Positions 52,857-62,440 of a stretch of DNA of 64,000 bases are shown one piece after another. The stretch comes from Tissierellia bacterium (GTDB lineage: Bacteria; Bacillota; Clostridia; Tissierellales; Peptoniphilaceae), in contig JAUNUQ010000003.1 in assembly GCA_030538075.1 (NCBI GenBank), positions 1 to 64,000 on the forward strand. The letters run 5' to 3'. Numbering within the stretch: position 1 is the first letter of the stretch; every line of letters begins with the position of its first letter. Position numbers and translations under genes: made by a program. A model generated the notes under the pieces. It was not told the DNA's origin, did not search any database, and saw nothing but the letters and a program-made list of their open reading frames with translations.

Positions 52857-54281
52857 ATGTTAATTAATTTTGAAACGCTAAAAAGTCAAAAACTAGAGGA
52901 GATACGCGTCATTGCCAGATCCGTAGGGGTGAGCTCCATCTTTAAGTACCGCAAAGCCGATCTGATTCAGGAGATATTGAAACAAGTCGGTGAGGCCGAA
53001 GTGCCCTCAATAACTGAGGATGACGCAGAAGAGATCCTTCCCATCGAGGATGGCGAAGATGAGGTCCAAGATGACGCGGATGATCTTGAAGAAGCGGATG
53101 ATGCCGATGAAGAAGAGGAATCGGAAGGGCAACCCCGTCGATCGTCCGATCGTCCGGAGATCATCGTATCTGGAATACTGGACATGCACCCAGAGGGTTA
53201 TGGCTTCCTACGCTCCAATCACTACGATTCAGGAGACGACGATATCTATGTCTCTCCAGTGCAAATTCGCCGATTTCGCCTCAAGACCGGAGATTATTTG
53301 GTGGGGATTACTCGGGAAAAGAGGGAGCGGGAAAAATTTGGGCCATTGATCTTCGTGAAAACCGTCAACGATGATCCGCCGGATTATGCACGCAGGCGCT
53401 CGCAATTTGAAGATTTGACCCCCATCTATCCCATCGAAAAAGTCGTATTGGAGACGGATCCCAAGACGCTCTCTACCCGTATTATCGACTTGATCGCTCC
53501 GATTGGCCGTGGACAACGGGGGCTGATCGTATCCCCGCCAAAGGTCGGCAAGACGACCCTGATCAAGTCCATTGCCAACAGCGTGGTGGCGAACTATCCC
53601 GAGATCCATATCATCGTCCTCTTGATCGATGAGCGGCCGGAGGAAGTCACGGATATGCAGAGATCGGTCAAGGGAGAGCGAGTCGAAGTAGTGGCATCCA
53701 CCTTCGATGAGCTGCCGGGTAATCATGTGCGGGTCTCTGAGATCGTACTCGAAAGGGCCAAACGCCTAGTGGAACACGGGAAGGACGTGATGATCCTGTT
53801 AGACAGTATCACCCGCCTCACCAGGGCATATAATATCACCGTCCCCGCATCAGGTCGTACACTCTCAGGGGGCTTGGATCCAATGGCCCTACACAATCCC
53901 AAGCGGTTTTTTGGAGCCGCTCGAAAGATCGAGGATCACGGATCTCTGACGATCTTAGCCACAGCTCTCATCGAGACGGGCTCCCGTATGGACGATGTGA
54001 TCTTTGAGGAATTTAAAGGGACGGGGAATATGGAGATCCATCTGGACCGCAGATTATCCGATGTGCGAATTTTTCCGGCGATCGACATCTACAAATCCGG
54101 TACTCGCCGAGATGAACTACTCCAAACGCCAGAGGAATTGGAGGCAATGCGCAAAGTGCGAAGGGCCCTCACCAATTCCAACAATATGGAGATCGCAGAT
54201 TCCATCCTGTCCACATTGATCCAGACCAAGGACAATGCCGCCTTTGTTCAAATCATCAATGACGATCGGGTGCAATTATAA
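52857..54281 (+). CDS. rho: Transcription termination factor Rho
   Basis: Hexameric ATP-dependent RNA helicase that ends transcription. The 474-residue protein has an N-terminal Rho-N helical domain, then an Asp/Glu-rich disordered insert at about residues 48-90, the cold-shock RNA-binding domain ([11 protein letters not shown]) and the RecA-like motor with Walker A PPKVGKTT (Lys232; PPKAGKTT is usual) and [22 protein letters not shown]. Followed by rpmE, the common Clostridia arrangement. Confidence 0.96.
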   Translation: MLINFETLKSQKLEEIRVIARSVGVSSIFKYRKADLIQEILKQVGEAEVPSITEDDAEEILPIEDGEDEVQDDADDLEEADDADEEEESEGQPRRSSDRPEIIVSGILDMHPEGYGFLRSNHYDSGDDDIYVSPVQIRRFRLKTGDYLVGITREKREREKFGPLIFVKTVNDDPPDYARRRSQFEDLTPIYPIEKVVLETDPKTLSTRIIDLIAPIGRGQRGLIVSPPKVGKTTLIKSIANSVVANYPEIHIIVLLIDERPEEVTDMQRSVKGERVEVVASTFDELPGNHVRVSEIVLERAKRLVEHGKDVMILLDSITRLTRAYNITVPASGRTLSGGLDPMALHNPKRFFGAARKIEDHGSLTILATALIETGSRMDDVIFEEFKGTGNMEIHLDRRLSDVRIFPAIDIYKSGTRRDELLQTPEELEAMRKVRRALTNSNNMEIADSILSTLIQTKDNAAFVQIINDDRVQL

Positions 54282-54326
54282 GCCGAAGGACAGATCGGAA
54301 TAAGGTGAGCTTTTCTATATTTTTCC

Positions 54327-54356
54327 TTGCATTCCCATTGGGTCCTATGGTATAAT
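54327..54356 (+). promoter_or_regulatory. Promoter of rpmE
   Basis: TTGCAT, 18-bp spacer, TATAAT, also preceded by TGG (extended -10). Confidence 0.75.
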
Positions 54357-54401
54357 TCAGTAGTTAATGTATTGAGATTTTTGGAAAAAGAGGTGATATA
54401 G

Positions 54402-54602
54402 ATGAAAGAGGGTATCCATCCGAAATACTTCGAGGCAACGGTAACCTGCGCCTGTGGAAATTCATTCACGACCGGATCGACAAAAGAGAATTTAAAGGTC
54501 GAAATCTGCTCTGAATGTCATCCTTTCTATACGGGACGTCAAAAGTTCGTTGAACGTGGCGGCCGTGTTGAGAGATTTAAAAAGAAGTACAACCGAGACT
54601 AA
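54402..54602 (+). CDS. rpmE: 50S ribosomal protein L31
   Basis: A 66-residue ribosomal protein of the zinc-binding (RpmE1) type: CACG and CSEC supply the zinc cysteines; HPKY and HPFYTGRQ are family marks. The ATG follows AAAGAGGTGA. It lies between rho and a DUF1385 gene. The presence of zinc ligands means it is the form made under zinc-sufficient conditions in organisms having both forms. Confidence 0.97.
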   Translation: MKEGIHPKYFEATVTCACGNSFTTGSTKENLKVEICSECHPFYTGRQKFVERGGRVERFKKKYNRD

Positions 54603-54744
54603 TCACAACGGGCAATGTCGCTGGAAGTATTATTTCGACAAGATAATGGTAACCGAATCCAAGGGTCGCATGAGTATCCCGGATTGCGTGGCCTGTCCAG
54701 ATTGTGACGGAGTGTTCTCCAGCCACAAACCAATCGCGTATGAA

Positions 54745-54781
54745 ATGCACCCTAAACTAGAGTTTTAGTGGTGCATTTTTC
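54745..54781 (+). terminator. Terminator after rpmE
   Basis: ATGCACC / GGTGCAT arms with an inner AAACT/AGTTT stem, followed by TTTTTCG. It marks the true end of the rpmE message, about 140 nt after its stop. Confidence 0.75.
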
Positions 54782-54812
54782 GTTCCCTAAGGGGAAACTG
54801 CCCGACTAGAAA

Positions 54813-55760
54813 GTGAGGTTTAATATAAAGACAGATCAATTATGTAAAAAGACGACCATTGGAGGTCAGGCGCTCATTGAAGGGATTTTAATGCGTGGGC
54901 CGAAGGCCACCTCCATCGTCGTACGAAAACCAAATGGCGAGATGGAGCTGACCATGGATGATACGGTGCCCATTTCCAGTAAGAGTAAATGGTTTCGGAT
55001 GCCACTGATTCGCGGTGTCATCGGCCTGGTCGATAGCCTTCGGCTGGGGACCAATGCCCTGATGTACTCCGCCTCCTTTTATGAGGAGGAAGAGGAGTCC
55101 GAGGAGAAGGGCTGGTTTGACAAACTCTTCGGTGACAAGGCAGATAAGATATTTGAGGGACTCGCCCTCGTTTTTTCCTTCGCTTTGGCGATGCTCTTAT
55201 TCTTCTTCATTCCCACTATCGTCACTTCCCTCTTTAAAACCTGGATTGACAATACCATTGCCCTCAATCTAGTGGAAGGGATATTTCGAATTGCCATCTT
55301 CCTGATCTACATCGTCTTGGTGTCTCGTCTGGAGGATATGCGCCGAGTGTTCATGTATCACGGTGCAGAGCATAAGACCATCTACTGCTATGAGAAGGGT
55401 CTGGAGCTCACTGTGGAAAATGTCCGCAAGCAATCCCGGATGCACCCTAGATGTGGAACGAGCTTTCTCTTTTCCGTGATGCTGATCTCCATCGTCGTGC
55501 TATCCTTCTTTGGGTGGCCCAATCCACTCGTGAGAGTGCTGACGAGACTGGCGCTGCTTCCAGTGATCATGGGGATTGCCTATGAGGTTAATCGGATCTT
55601 AGGCAGGTCCTCTGGACCTGTTGCACGTGTGATGACCTATCCAGGGCTCTTCATTCAAAAGATCGCCACGGTAATGGAGCCAGATGATGACCAGATCGAA
55701 GTTGCTATCATGGCGTTAAAGGCAGTGATCCCAGAGGATCCGGAGTTAGATAAATGGTGA
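54813..55760 (+). CDS. DUF1385 family membrane protein
   Basis: A 315-residue protein with TIGGQALIEGILMRGP near the start, the hallmark of DUF1385, then a transmembrane pair around residues 108-175 and YHGAEHKTIYCYE, HPRCGTSFLFSV and a C-terminal membrane region. The function is unknown; in Clostridia it regularly lies between rpmE and prmC. Start assignment is uncertain: GTG at 54813 is the only usual start in frame before the conserved domain and its ribosome site is weak. Confidence 0.88.
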   Translation: MRFNIKTDQLCKKTTIGGQALIEGILMRGPKATSIVVRKPNGEMELTMDDTVPISSKSKWFRMPLIRGVIGLVDSLRLGTNALMYSASFYEEEEESEEKGWFDKLFGDKADKIFEGLALVFSFALAMLLFFFIPTIVTSLFKTWIDNTIALNLVEGIFRIAIFLIYIVLVSRLEDMRRVFMYHGAEHKTIYCYEKGLELTVENVRKQSRMHPRCGTSFLFSVMLISIVVLSFFGWPNPLVRVLTRLALLPVIMGIAYEVNRILGRSSGPVARVMTYPGLFIQKIATVMEPDDDQIEVAIMALKAVIPEDPELDKW

Positions 55761-56554
55761 TCAGAGAGGCCCTCACTCTATGGGAGGACCACGAAGTGCT
55801 GATCATGCTGGAAGAATTGCTGGAAAAGACCAGAGGAGAACTGATATTGAGCTTGGGGGACGAACTGCCCCAAGAGACCGAAGAGCGATTGATGGATTGG
55901 ATCCTCCGTAGAAAAGGGGGAGAACCACTCCAATACATCCTCGGGAAATGGTGGTTTTATGGATTGGAAATCCAGCTAATAGAACCTGTGCTGATTCCAA
56001 GGCCAGAGACAGAGCAATTGGTAGCATTGGCATTGCCTCATATCCATGCTCAGGATCGAGTGCTAGACCTATGTACGGGATCGGGGGCGATCGCCTTGGC
56101 GATAGCGAATGCAGTGCCAGACGCCATCGTCACGGCGACGGATCTTTCGCCTGCTGCAATACGAACTGCAGAGCACAACCGGGATCGTCTAGGACTAAGA
56201 GGAATCCAGATCCTACAGGGGGATTTATTTGAACCGGTAACAGGGGAGAGATTTCATTTGATTCTCTCGAATCCGCCCTATATCTCTACGGAGGATATGG
56301 GGAAACTGGAAAGGGAAGTACTACAGGAGCCCCGTCTCGCCCTTTGGGGTGGAGACGATGGCCTCAGCATATACCGTAGGCTGACTATGGAGGCGCCAGC
56401 CCACCTCTATAATGGAGGTAGATTAATGCTCGAGATTGGCAGTGGGCAGGGGGAAGATCTGCGCCGGTTGATGGCGGAGGCTGGCTTTACAGAAATCGAA
56501 ATCTACAGGGACCTCGCTGGGCATGACCGAATTGTGTCCGGTCAGATCCGCTGA
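55754..56554 (+). CDS. prmC: Peptide chain release factor glutamine methyltransferase
   Basis: Methylates the GGQ glutamine of release factors with SAM. The 266-residue protein has a helical N-terminal domain, RPETEQLVALAL, the SAM motif VLDLCTGSGAIALAIA and LILSNPPYIS, the substrate-glutamine motif. It overlaps the DUF1385 stop and directly precedes its substrate gene prfA, a conserved arrangement. Confidence 0.95.
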   Translation: MVIREALTLWEDHEVLIMLEELLEKTRGELILSLGDELPQETEERLMDWILRRKGGEPLQYILGKWWFYGLEIQLIEPVLIPRPETEQLVALALPHIHAQDRVLDLCTGSGAIALAIANAVPDAIVTATDLSPAAIRTAEHNRDRLGLRGIQILQGDLFEPVTGERFHLILSNPPYISTEDMGKLEREVLQEPRLALWGGDDGLSIYRRLTMEAPAHLYNGGRLMLEIGSGQGEDLRRLMAEAGFTEIEIYRDLAGHDRIVSGQIR

Positions 56555-56577
56555 GAACATAGAAAAGAGGAGACGCG

Positions 56578-57645
56578 ATGATAGAAAAACTCACCGTAAT
56601 CGAAAATCGATATAAGGATCTGGAAGCACAGATCATCGATCCAAATGTGATGGCGGATATGCCCGCTTGGCAAAAGCTCTGTAAAGAACATGCAGATCTA
56701 AGGCCTCTGGTAGAAGCCGCTAGAGAGTATAAAGACAATGTAAAGATCTTAGAGGAGGACAAGGAATTACTCGGCTCTGAGTCCGACGAAGAAATCCGGG
56801 ATCTTTTAAAAGAGGAGATTGACGAGCGTTCGAAAGATCTGGAGGAGCAGGAAGAGAAGATCAAAGTCCTGCTGCTTCCCAAGGACCCCAATGACCATAA
56901 AAACGTCATTGTCGAGATCCGTGCAGGAGCAGGCGGGGATGAAGCTGGTCTATTTGCTGGAGACCTTTTCCGAATGTATCATATGTATGCGGATTCTAAG
57001 AACTGGAGAACGGAGCTAATGAGTTTGAGCGATCAGGGCATCGGTGGCGTGAAAGAGGCCGTCTTTATGATCACCGGTGAGGGCGCTTATTCCATGTTGA
57101 AATACGAGTCAGGTGTACACCGGGTCCAAAGAGTGCCGGAGACGGAATCCAGTGGACGCATTCACACCTCGACGGCCACCGTTGCCGTATTGCCTGAAGC
57201 AGAGGATGTCGACGTAGAGATCAGCGCCAACGACCTGCGCATCGACGTTTATCGCTCTTCAGGGAATGGAGGGCAATCGGTCAATACGACGGACTCTGCA
57301 GTGCGAATCACCCATATCCCCACGGGTATGGTGGTCTCCTGTCAGGACGAGAAGTCCCAATTGAAAAATAAGGACAAGGCGATGAAAATCCTTAAGTCCC
57401 GCCTCTATGACAAGATGCTCGAGGAGCAAAATGCCCAGATCTCTCAGGATCGTAAGAGTCAGGTGGGGACGGGGGATCGATCCGAGCGTATCCGAACCTA
57501 TAACTTCCCCCAAGGGCGCATTACCGACCATCGAATCAATATGACTATCTATCAACTGGATTCCTTTTTGAATGGAGACATTCAGGAGATGATCGACGCC
57601 TTGATCACCTATGATCAGGCGATGAAGCTGGGAGCGGTCAGCTGA
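56578..57645 (+). CDS. prfA: Peptide chain release factor 1
   Basis: Recognises UAA and UAG stop codons. The 355-residue protein has the anticodon-like PET tripeptide (PxT) in [18 protein letters not shown], and the catalytic GGQ at residues 231-233 ([16 protein letters not shown]). AGAGGAGA precedes the ATG, 23 bases after prmC. Confidence 0.97.
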   Translation: MIEKLTVIENRYKDLEAQIIDPNVMADMPAWQKLCKEHADLRPLVEAAREYKDNVKILEEDKELLGSESDEEIRDLLKEEIDERSKDLEEQEEKIKVLLLPKDPNDHKNVIVEIRAGAGGDEAGLFAGDLFRMYHMYADSKNWRTELMSLSDQGIGGVKEAVFMITGEGAYSMLKYESGVHRVQRVPETESSGRIHTSTATVAVLPEAEDVDVEISANDLRIDVYRSSGNGGQSVNTTDSAVRITHIPTGMVVSCQDEKSQLKNKDKAMKILKSRLYDKMLEEQNAQISQDRKSQVGTGDRSERIRTYNFPQGRITDHRINMTIYQLDSFLNGDIQEMIDALITYDQAMKLGAVS

Positions 57646-57646
57646 T

Positions 57647-59032
57647 ATGCTGGCCGCGAAGGCAGTGGAACAAGAGCGGGAAAAACGGAAGCGCTTTGGC
57701 GCTCTGTTGGGTTTTGTCCTGCTCTCCATCACCCTGGGAATCCTACATGCGGGATCCCCTCAAGTGGCCATGGAGGGTGTGTTCACCCTAGTCCTACACC
57801 ACGGCATCAGTCCAACCGATGCATTTGCCATCGGAGGAATCGGAGGAGCTCTGGTGAATTCTGGACTGGTTGCCCTCATTGGGATTATCGCCTATGGGAT
57901 AACGGGCACGGATATTGGCTCCGGGGAAGTCTCTGCGATGCTGATGATGTATGGGTACGCCTTTTACGGTAAGACGATATTCAATGTGGTGCCTCTGCTT
58001 TTAGGAGTCTACCTCTATGCCTATGCCATTAAGGAACCCTTGACCCAAAACTCCGCCCTGGCATGCTATTCGACGGCTTTGGGGCCTGTGGTATCAACCA
58101 TAGCCTTTGATATCGACTATCTGGGTCCCGGCACGCCGCTTGCCATCACCATTGGGATACTAGTTGGATTGGGCAGTGGTGCACTGATCGCCAATCTCTC
58201 CAAGCATATGCGAATTCTGATCCGGGGCAACAATATGTATGTGGGCGGCTTTACTGCCGGCGTCGTAGGAGTCCTTGTCAATTCCATCTTAAAGAGCATT
58301 GGGCTGGGGCATGGACCCGTTGAAAACGCTCCCGTAGTGGATCAAAACTACCGGATGCTCCTCGTGGGCATCGCTGCAGTTCTCTTCCTGTATTTTATCG
58401 TCATTGGGTTTTTGTTGGACCGCAGACTTCCCTACGCCATAAAGCTCTTGGTGAGTGAAAAGCCAAGAAGGGATTACTGCCTCTCCCACGGCTTTCCAGT
58501 GGCACTGATGAGCATTGGGATGATGGGCCTCGTCGCCCTGGGGTATTTCTTACTGATCCCAAATACCATCATGCACGGACAGATCTGGGCGGGCATGTTT
58601 ACTGTAGCTGCGTTTTCAGTGATTGGCCTCACACCCCGGTATATGTACCCCTTTGTGCTGGGAATGGTGGTTAGCAGCTTTCTCTCTGCCGCTCTCAAGG
58701 GGCATATCCTCGGAGAGGGCATCCTCGTGACGGGTATGGCTGGTATCTCCTCGGTGGCTACGGTTATGGCCACCATGGTCGGCTGTGGAATGTCTCCCTT
58801 GGCAGAGCGCTTTGGCGTATTTCGAAGTATGTTGATCGGGATCATCTACAGTCAAATCGTCCCCAATCTCGCAGTGCTACACGGCTGGATGAATACCTAC
58901 AACAGTGGATTTGCATTGGGACTGGTCATCATCCTCTATTTCACAGGGGAATCAAAGACGATGAAGGCCGAAATCGACCTGTACAACCGGCTCAACAAGT
59001 ATGGATTCTTGGAGAAGATGGACCCCAAATAA
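57647..59032 (+). CDS. DUF1576 family membrane protein
   Basis: A 461-residue membrane protein with about ten to twelve hydrophobic segments. The opening GILHAGSPQVAMEGVFTLVLHHGISPTDAFAIGGIGGALVNSGL fits DUF1576, known in anaerobic Bacillota and Fusobacteria, function unknown; two similar halves suggest a channel or transporter. Its ATG is one base after the prfA stop, so it is part of the release-factor operon although it has no known link to translation. Confidence 0.85.
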   Translation: MLAAKAVEQEREKRKRFGALLGFVLLSITLGILHAGSPQVAMEGVFTLVLHHGISPTDAFAIGGIGGALVNSGLVALIGIIAYGITGTDIGSGEVSAMLMMYGYAFYGKTIFNVVPLLLGVYLYAYAIKEPLTQNSALACYSTALGPVVSTIAFDIDYLGPGTPLAITIGILVGLGSGALIANLSKHMRILIRGNNMYVGGFTAGVVGVLVNSILKSIGLGHGPVENAPVVDQNYRMLLVGIAAVLFLYFIVIGFLLDRRLPYAIKLLVSEKPRRDYCLSHGFPVALMSIGMMGLVALGYFLLIPNTIMHGQIWAGMFTVAAFSVIGLTPRYMYPFVLGMVVSSFLSAALKGHILGEGILVTGMAGISSVATVMATMVGCGMSPLAERFGVFRSMLIGIIYSQIVPNLAVLHGWMNTYNSGFALGLVIILYFTGESKTMKAEIDLYNRLNKYGFLEKMDPK

Positions 59033-59062
59033 AACCGAAGAGAGTATTTGAGAATATGCTTC

Positions 59063-59099
59063 AAAAGCAGAGGTGAAAGGACATCCCTCTGCTTTTTTA
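59063..59099 (+). terminator. Terminator after DUF1576 gene
   Basis: AAAAGCAGAGG / CCTCTGCTTTT followed by TTATT. Confidence 0.85.
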
Positions 59100-59227
59100 T
59101 TGCCCGATTTCCCGCGAAACAAGGGCAATGACGAACAGCTCCCTTGATGAGAATCGTCAAATAACAGGCAGCTGGAATGCTTTATGATATAATCTAGATA
59201 TTATCTGAAACCGAATTTGGAGGAGCT

Positions 59228-59329
59228 ATGCGAATCACTGATCGAACCAATTATATAGTTATAGATCAAGGGGCTTCACTGTATCTACGAGTAGTGGACA
59301 TCCGAGAGAAGGCTAAGATCGATGTTTAA
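59228..59329 (+). CDS. Small ORF of 33 codons upstream of gtrA-like gene
   Basis: ATG at 59228 has a strong GGAGGAG site at the ideal distance. The frame encodes MRITDRTNYIVIDQG and continues through 33 residues to a TAA that overlaps the ATG of the GtrA-like gene at 59322. An extended -10 promoter (TGATATAAT, about 59183) lies upstream. It could be a leader peptide that couples translation to GtrA. No family recognised; the ribosome site and coupling are the only evidence. Confidence 0.5.
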   Translation: MRITDRTNYIVIDQGASLYLRVVDIREKAKIDV

Positions 59330-59720
59330 AAACCTAATCCAGAGATTCGACACCCCCTTTTTTCGATTTTTGATCATCGGTGGTGTCAATACCGCCCTCG
59401 GTTATCTTGTGACTCTGATCCTGCACTATGGTCTACACCTAGGAGTTCAGTTATCCCAAGCCCTGAATTTTTTGATCTGCTTTCCCGTCGCCTATACCTT
59501 GCAGGCGAGGTTTTCATTTCAGGTGCCTTGGTCTTGGAAGCGGCTGTTGATCTATCCCCTATCCAATATTCCAAGCCTGTTGATCCAACTGGCTGTAACG
59601 ACAATCGCAGTGGATTATTTTGGGATCGAACCATCGATCGCCTATCTCCTCTCCTATGTCGTGGCCATCCCCGTGATGTATATCGTCGTAAAATTTCTAG
59701 TGGGAGAAAAGAAAAGTTAA
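59322..59720 (+). CDS. GtrA family membrane protein
   Basis: A 132-residue protein with four hydrophobic helices and the GtrA opening RFLIIGGVNTALGYLVTLIL. GtrA-like proteins probably move lipid-linked sugars across the membrane. The DUF6056-like gene ten bases downstream is expected to supply the glycosyltransferase-like partner, so the pair may decorate a cell-surface polymer. No ribosome site of its own, consistent with coupling to the small ORF. Confidence 0.88.
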   Translation: MFKNLIQRFDTPFFRFLIIGGVNTALGYLVTLILHYGLHLGVQLSQALNFLICFPVAYTLQARFSFQVPWSWKRLLIYPLSNIPSLLIQLAVTTIAVDYFGIEPSIAYLLSYVVAIPVMYIVVKFLVGEKKS

Positions 59721-59729
59721 GGAGTTTTC

Positions 59730-61259
59730 ATGTTATCCATCGATGTCTTAGAGTCAAAGAAGAGGACGGCGCGTATCATCAGATTCTTCGGCTCTTTTAT
59801 TCTCATATTTTTGATCTGCTACCTGTTTCCTTCAACGGGAGATGACTGGGATCGGATCGCTTTTACCAAACGAAATCTTCAGGGCTTTTATGATTTAGCC
59901 CAGTATCAATATGCCAATCTAAATGGACGTGTTATCGGCAATCTCCTCTCCTATTTGTTGATCGGTAGAGTCCCTAGAGCCATCGCAAAAACCCTTGCCC
60001 TTTTCGCTTTGACAGGGCTGATCGCTGAGCTCTCGAGGATACGCCATGCCGTAAAATGGCCATTGGCAATCTTCGTAGTCATGAGCGTGCCCAGATTGAT
60101 CTTCGTTCAGGTCTATCCTTGGACTGCTGGCTTTTTCAATTATGTCCCGCCCATGATTGGCATACTCTATGTCATTACGCAGCTCACCCCCCTCTTCAAA
60201 GGGAGAGCCCTTATCAGCTCAGCCCCTAAGACCATCTCCTCTTTTCTGATCGGTATTGTACTCTGCCTCTTTGTGGAGCATGTGACCCTGCTCACCTTGG
60301 TTATGGCGACCTTTATCGTCCTATGGCAGCTGCTTCGAAAGGAGCGCCCTGCTCCATGGACCACCGCATTTTTATTGGGGGCAATCCTCGGCTGCGTGAT
60401 TTTGTTTGGGTCTCCAGTCTATGGGGAAATACTCACCGCAGAGGACAGCTACCGCAGCATACCAAAAAACGCCGATAGTTTAGCGGACATCTTAGTTCAG
60501 AATTACCGGGCCTTTTCTCGATATATGCTCTTTGAGAATCCTGTTTTTCTCGTCCTCGTATGTATCCTCATCGCTACTGTGCGCAGGGTATTTGCTCGAA
60601 GGGCGAGGGATCCCATCCTCCTCTGGTTTTTGGCTCTTCCTGTCTATGTATTCATCAGCCGAGTCCCACTCGGGGAAATCTTTTATTTCTCTCTGGAGAA
60701 TATGCAGTCGAGGTGTTTTCTGCCCTTGATCTTGGATGCTGGCATCTATCTCATCACCTATCTGATGCTTTTTGTCACGGGCTTCCATGCCGTCAAGCTG
60801 CCCGCATGGCGCAGACAATACGCCTTTTTATTGGGGACCATCCCCGTTATCGTGGCTCCTCTATTTGTCGTCAGACCCGTGCTGGCCAGGAATTACTATA
60901 GCACCTATCTCCTATTGTCTGTCTGTATGCTGATGCTCATCCAACAGCTCTGGAATCGGGCTGTCCTTCCAAAGAAAAAGATCACCCAGTGGTTGAGACG
61001 AGTGTGCCTAGCATTGCTCATCTTCTATGTCGTCATTTATCTGCCCAATCACATCGCATTCGAGGCCAGAGAAGAGGCGATCGCCATCGGCATGAAAAGA
61101 CAGCAAAAGACCATCGTCATACCCGATTATCCCTTCCCCTTCTATGTATTTGGTCCGAAGGACTCCAGTTTAGGTCATCGATATTATTATGAAAAACCGG
61201 ATGATATCGAATTTATGTTAGAAAGCGAAGTAGGCAATCCCGAATCTATGGGGAACTAG
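59730..61259 (+). CDS. DUF6056-like polytopic membrane protein
   Basis: A 509-residue protein with about ten to twelve membrane helices. An acidic GDDWD motif in the first external loop (residues 32-36) and NLNGRVIGNLLSYLL resemble DUF6056 and GT-C-type glycosyltransferases, where the acidic pair in loop 1 is catalytic. It likely transfers a sugar from a lipid carrier at the cell surface. Partner of the GtrA-like protein. Confidence 0.75.
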   Translation: MLSIDVLESKKRTARIIRFFGSFILIFLICYLFPSTGDDWDRIAFTKRNLQGFYDLAQYQYANLNGRVIGNLLSYLLIGRVPRAIAKTLALFALTGLIAELSRIRHAVKWPLAIFVVMSVPRLIFVQVYPWTAGFFNYVPPMIGILYVITQLTPLFKGRALISSAPKTISSFLIGIVLCLFVEHVTLLTLVMATFIVLWQLLRKERPAPWTTAFLLGAILGCVILFGSPVYGEILTAEDSYRSIPKNADSLADILVQNYRAFSRYMLFENPVFLVLVCILIATVRRVFARRARDPILLWFLALPVYVFISRVPLGEIFYFSLENMQSRCFLPLILDAGIYLITYLMLFVTGFHAVKLPAWRRQYAFLLGTIPVIVAPLFVVRPVLARNYYSTYLLLSVCMLMLIQQLWNRAVLPKKKITQWLRRVCLALLIFYVVIYLPNHIAFEAREEAIAIGMKRQQKTIVIPDYPFPFYVFGPKDSSLGHRYYYEKPDDIEFMLESEVGNPESMGN

Positions 61260-61280
61260 ATTATCAATTCGAATCCAAAA

Positions 61281-61314
61281 AAGGGACTGCGCTCTAATGA
61301 GATTGCAGTCCCTT
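61281..61314 (+). terminator. Terminator after DUF6056-like gene
   Basis: AAGGGACTGC / GCAGTCCCTT, 10-bp perfect stem; short T-poor tail. Confidence 0.65.
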
Positions 61315-61431
61315 CAATATTTAATAAATTGAGGATTGACTTAATAGTCAGGTCATCGATTGGAATATGGTATCTTTTCTCTTCAGGTAAAGTTTTTGCT
61401 ATAGATTTATTAATGACCATCTGGAGTCATT

Positions 61432-62274
61432 CTATTCCTGATTATTTGTCAGAAAGTCGATAAATTTAGGAAAAGTGCTCCTCCATGATCGTTCGCTGTG
61501 GTCCTTTCCGTGGACGATATCGAGCCAGACCTGCGATGTGCTCAGACCTCGACCTAAGAAACCGTACAAAATGCCAATGGCACTGTCTAGATAACTCTGG
61601 GAAATCTGAAAGCGATCGTGGCGGCCGCCCTCTTCTGTTCCAGCGTAGACATAGGCCATTAGTGAATGGATGGACTCAGGGACATTTCCCTTTTCGTCGA
61701 AGATACAGGAGTCGACATATTGATTGAGCTGCTCATCGTCGAAGAGCCAAAGGGCAGTCGAGAAAAGCCCCAGCTTCGAAAATACATCGGGATATCGGAG
61801 TCCTGTGAAAAATGTGATATTGGCTCCGGCAGAGCTTCCCGCCATCCAAGTATGCTCCCGATCCGGTAGAGTGCGAAAGTTTTCATCGATCAGCGGTTTG
61901 AGGGTATTTACGATAAAGTCTGCATATTCCAGTCCGAGGTATTCCTCGGAGCTCTCGCTGGTGCTGTAGTCGAAGAAGGGAAGAGCGGAGTATTCGAAGA
62001 TGCGCAGATCTTCGCCATTGTCGATCCCGACGACGATGATGCCGTCGGTCAATCCCATGCGTTCAGCGACTTGTAGATGTTGCTTCACTCCCCAGGATAC
62101 GCCGGAATAGGCCGTCTTGTTATGGTATAAATTTTGTCCATCATGCATATACAGTACGGGGAATCGCTGATTCCTTTTACTGTCATAGGCTTTTGGCAGG
62201 TAGATGCGCAGGTTGCGCAGGGGTTGATCCTCTAAATAGGGGATAGGAATCTGTAATTCTATGATTTTTCCCAA
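61432..62274 (-). CDS. Esterase of the alpha/beta hydrolase (EstD/Fes-like) family
   Basis: A 280-residue hydrolase. VLYMHDGQNLY gives the oxyanion-hole region and AGSSAGANITFF the nucleophile serine elbow (GSSAG); a histidine in HGKDHSERSW near the C-terminus would complete the triad. No signal peptide, so it is cytoplasmic. The substrate might be an ester of a sugar or siderophore-type compound, as in the enterochelin esterase-like (PF00756) family. Confidence 0.85.
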   Translation of the reverse strand: MGKIIELQIPIPYLEDQPLRNLRIYLPKAYDSKRNQRFPVLYMHDGQNLYHNKTAYSGVSWGVKQHLQVAERMGLTDGIIVVGIDNGEDLRIFEYSALPFFDYSTSESSEEYLGLEYADFIVNTLKPLIDENFRTLPDREHTWMAGSSAGANITFFTGLRYPDVFSKLGLFSTALWLFDDEQLNQYVDSCIFDEKGNVPESIHSLMAYVYAGTEEGGRHDRFQISQSYLDSAIGILYGFLGRGLSTSQVWLDIVHGKDHSERSWRSTFPKFIDFLTNNQE

Positions 62275-62396
62275 AGCATTCTCCTTAATGATTTGATATT
62301 TGGTATTGCGTTTGGCTATTCACTGGAACTGGTCCATGAGCATATCGGATTCGTAAAAATCGAATCAAAGGTGCATTTCCAGCAATAGCGCCATCG

Positions 62397-62440
62397 AAAT
62401 ACGCCCTCGGCACAATCTTATCTTCGAGGGCGTGTATTTT
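62397..62440 (-). terminator. Terminator after ApgM gene
   Basis: ACGCCCTCG / CGAGGGCGT hairpin immediately after the minus-strand stop. Confidence 0.7.

Noticed and set aside
54645..54767. 40-codon frame with two CxxC-like cysteines downstream of rpmE
   Set aside because: No ribosome site, and its end lies inside the rpmE terminator hairpin; treated as 3' UTR.
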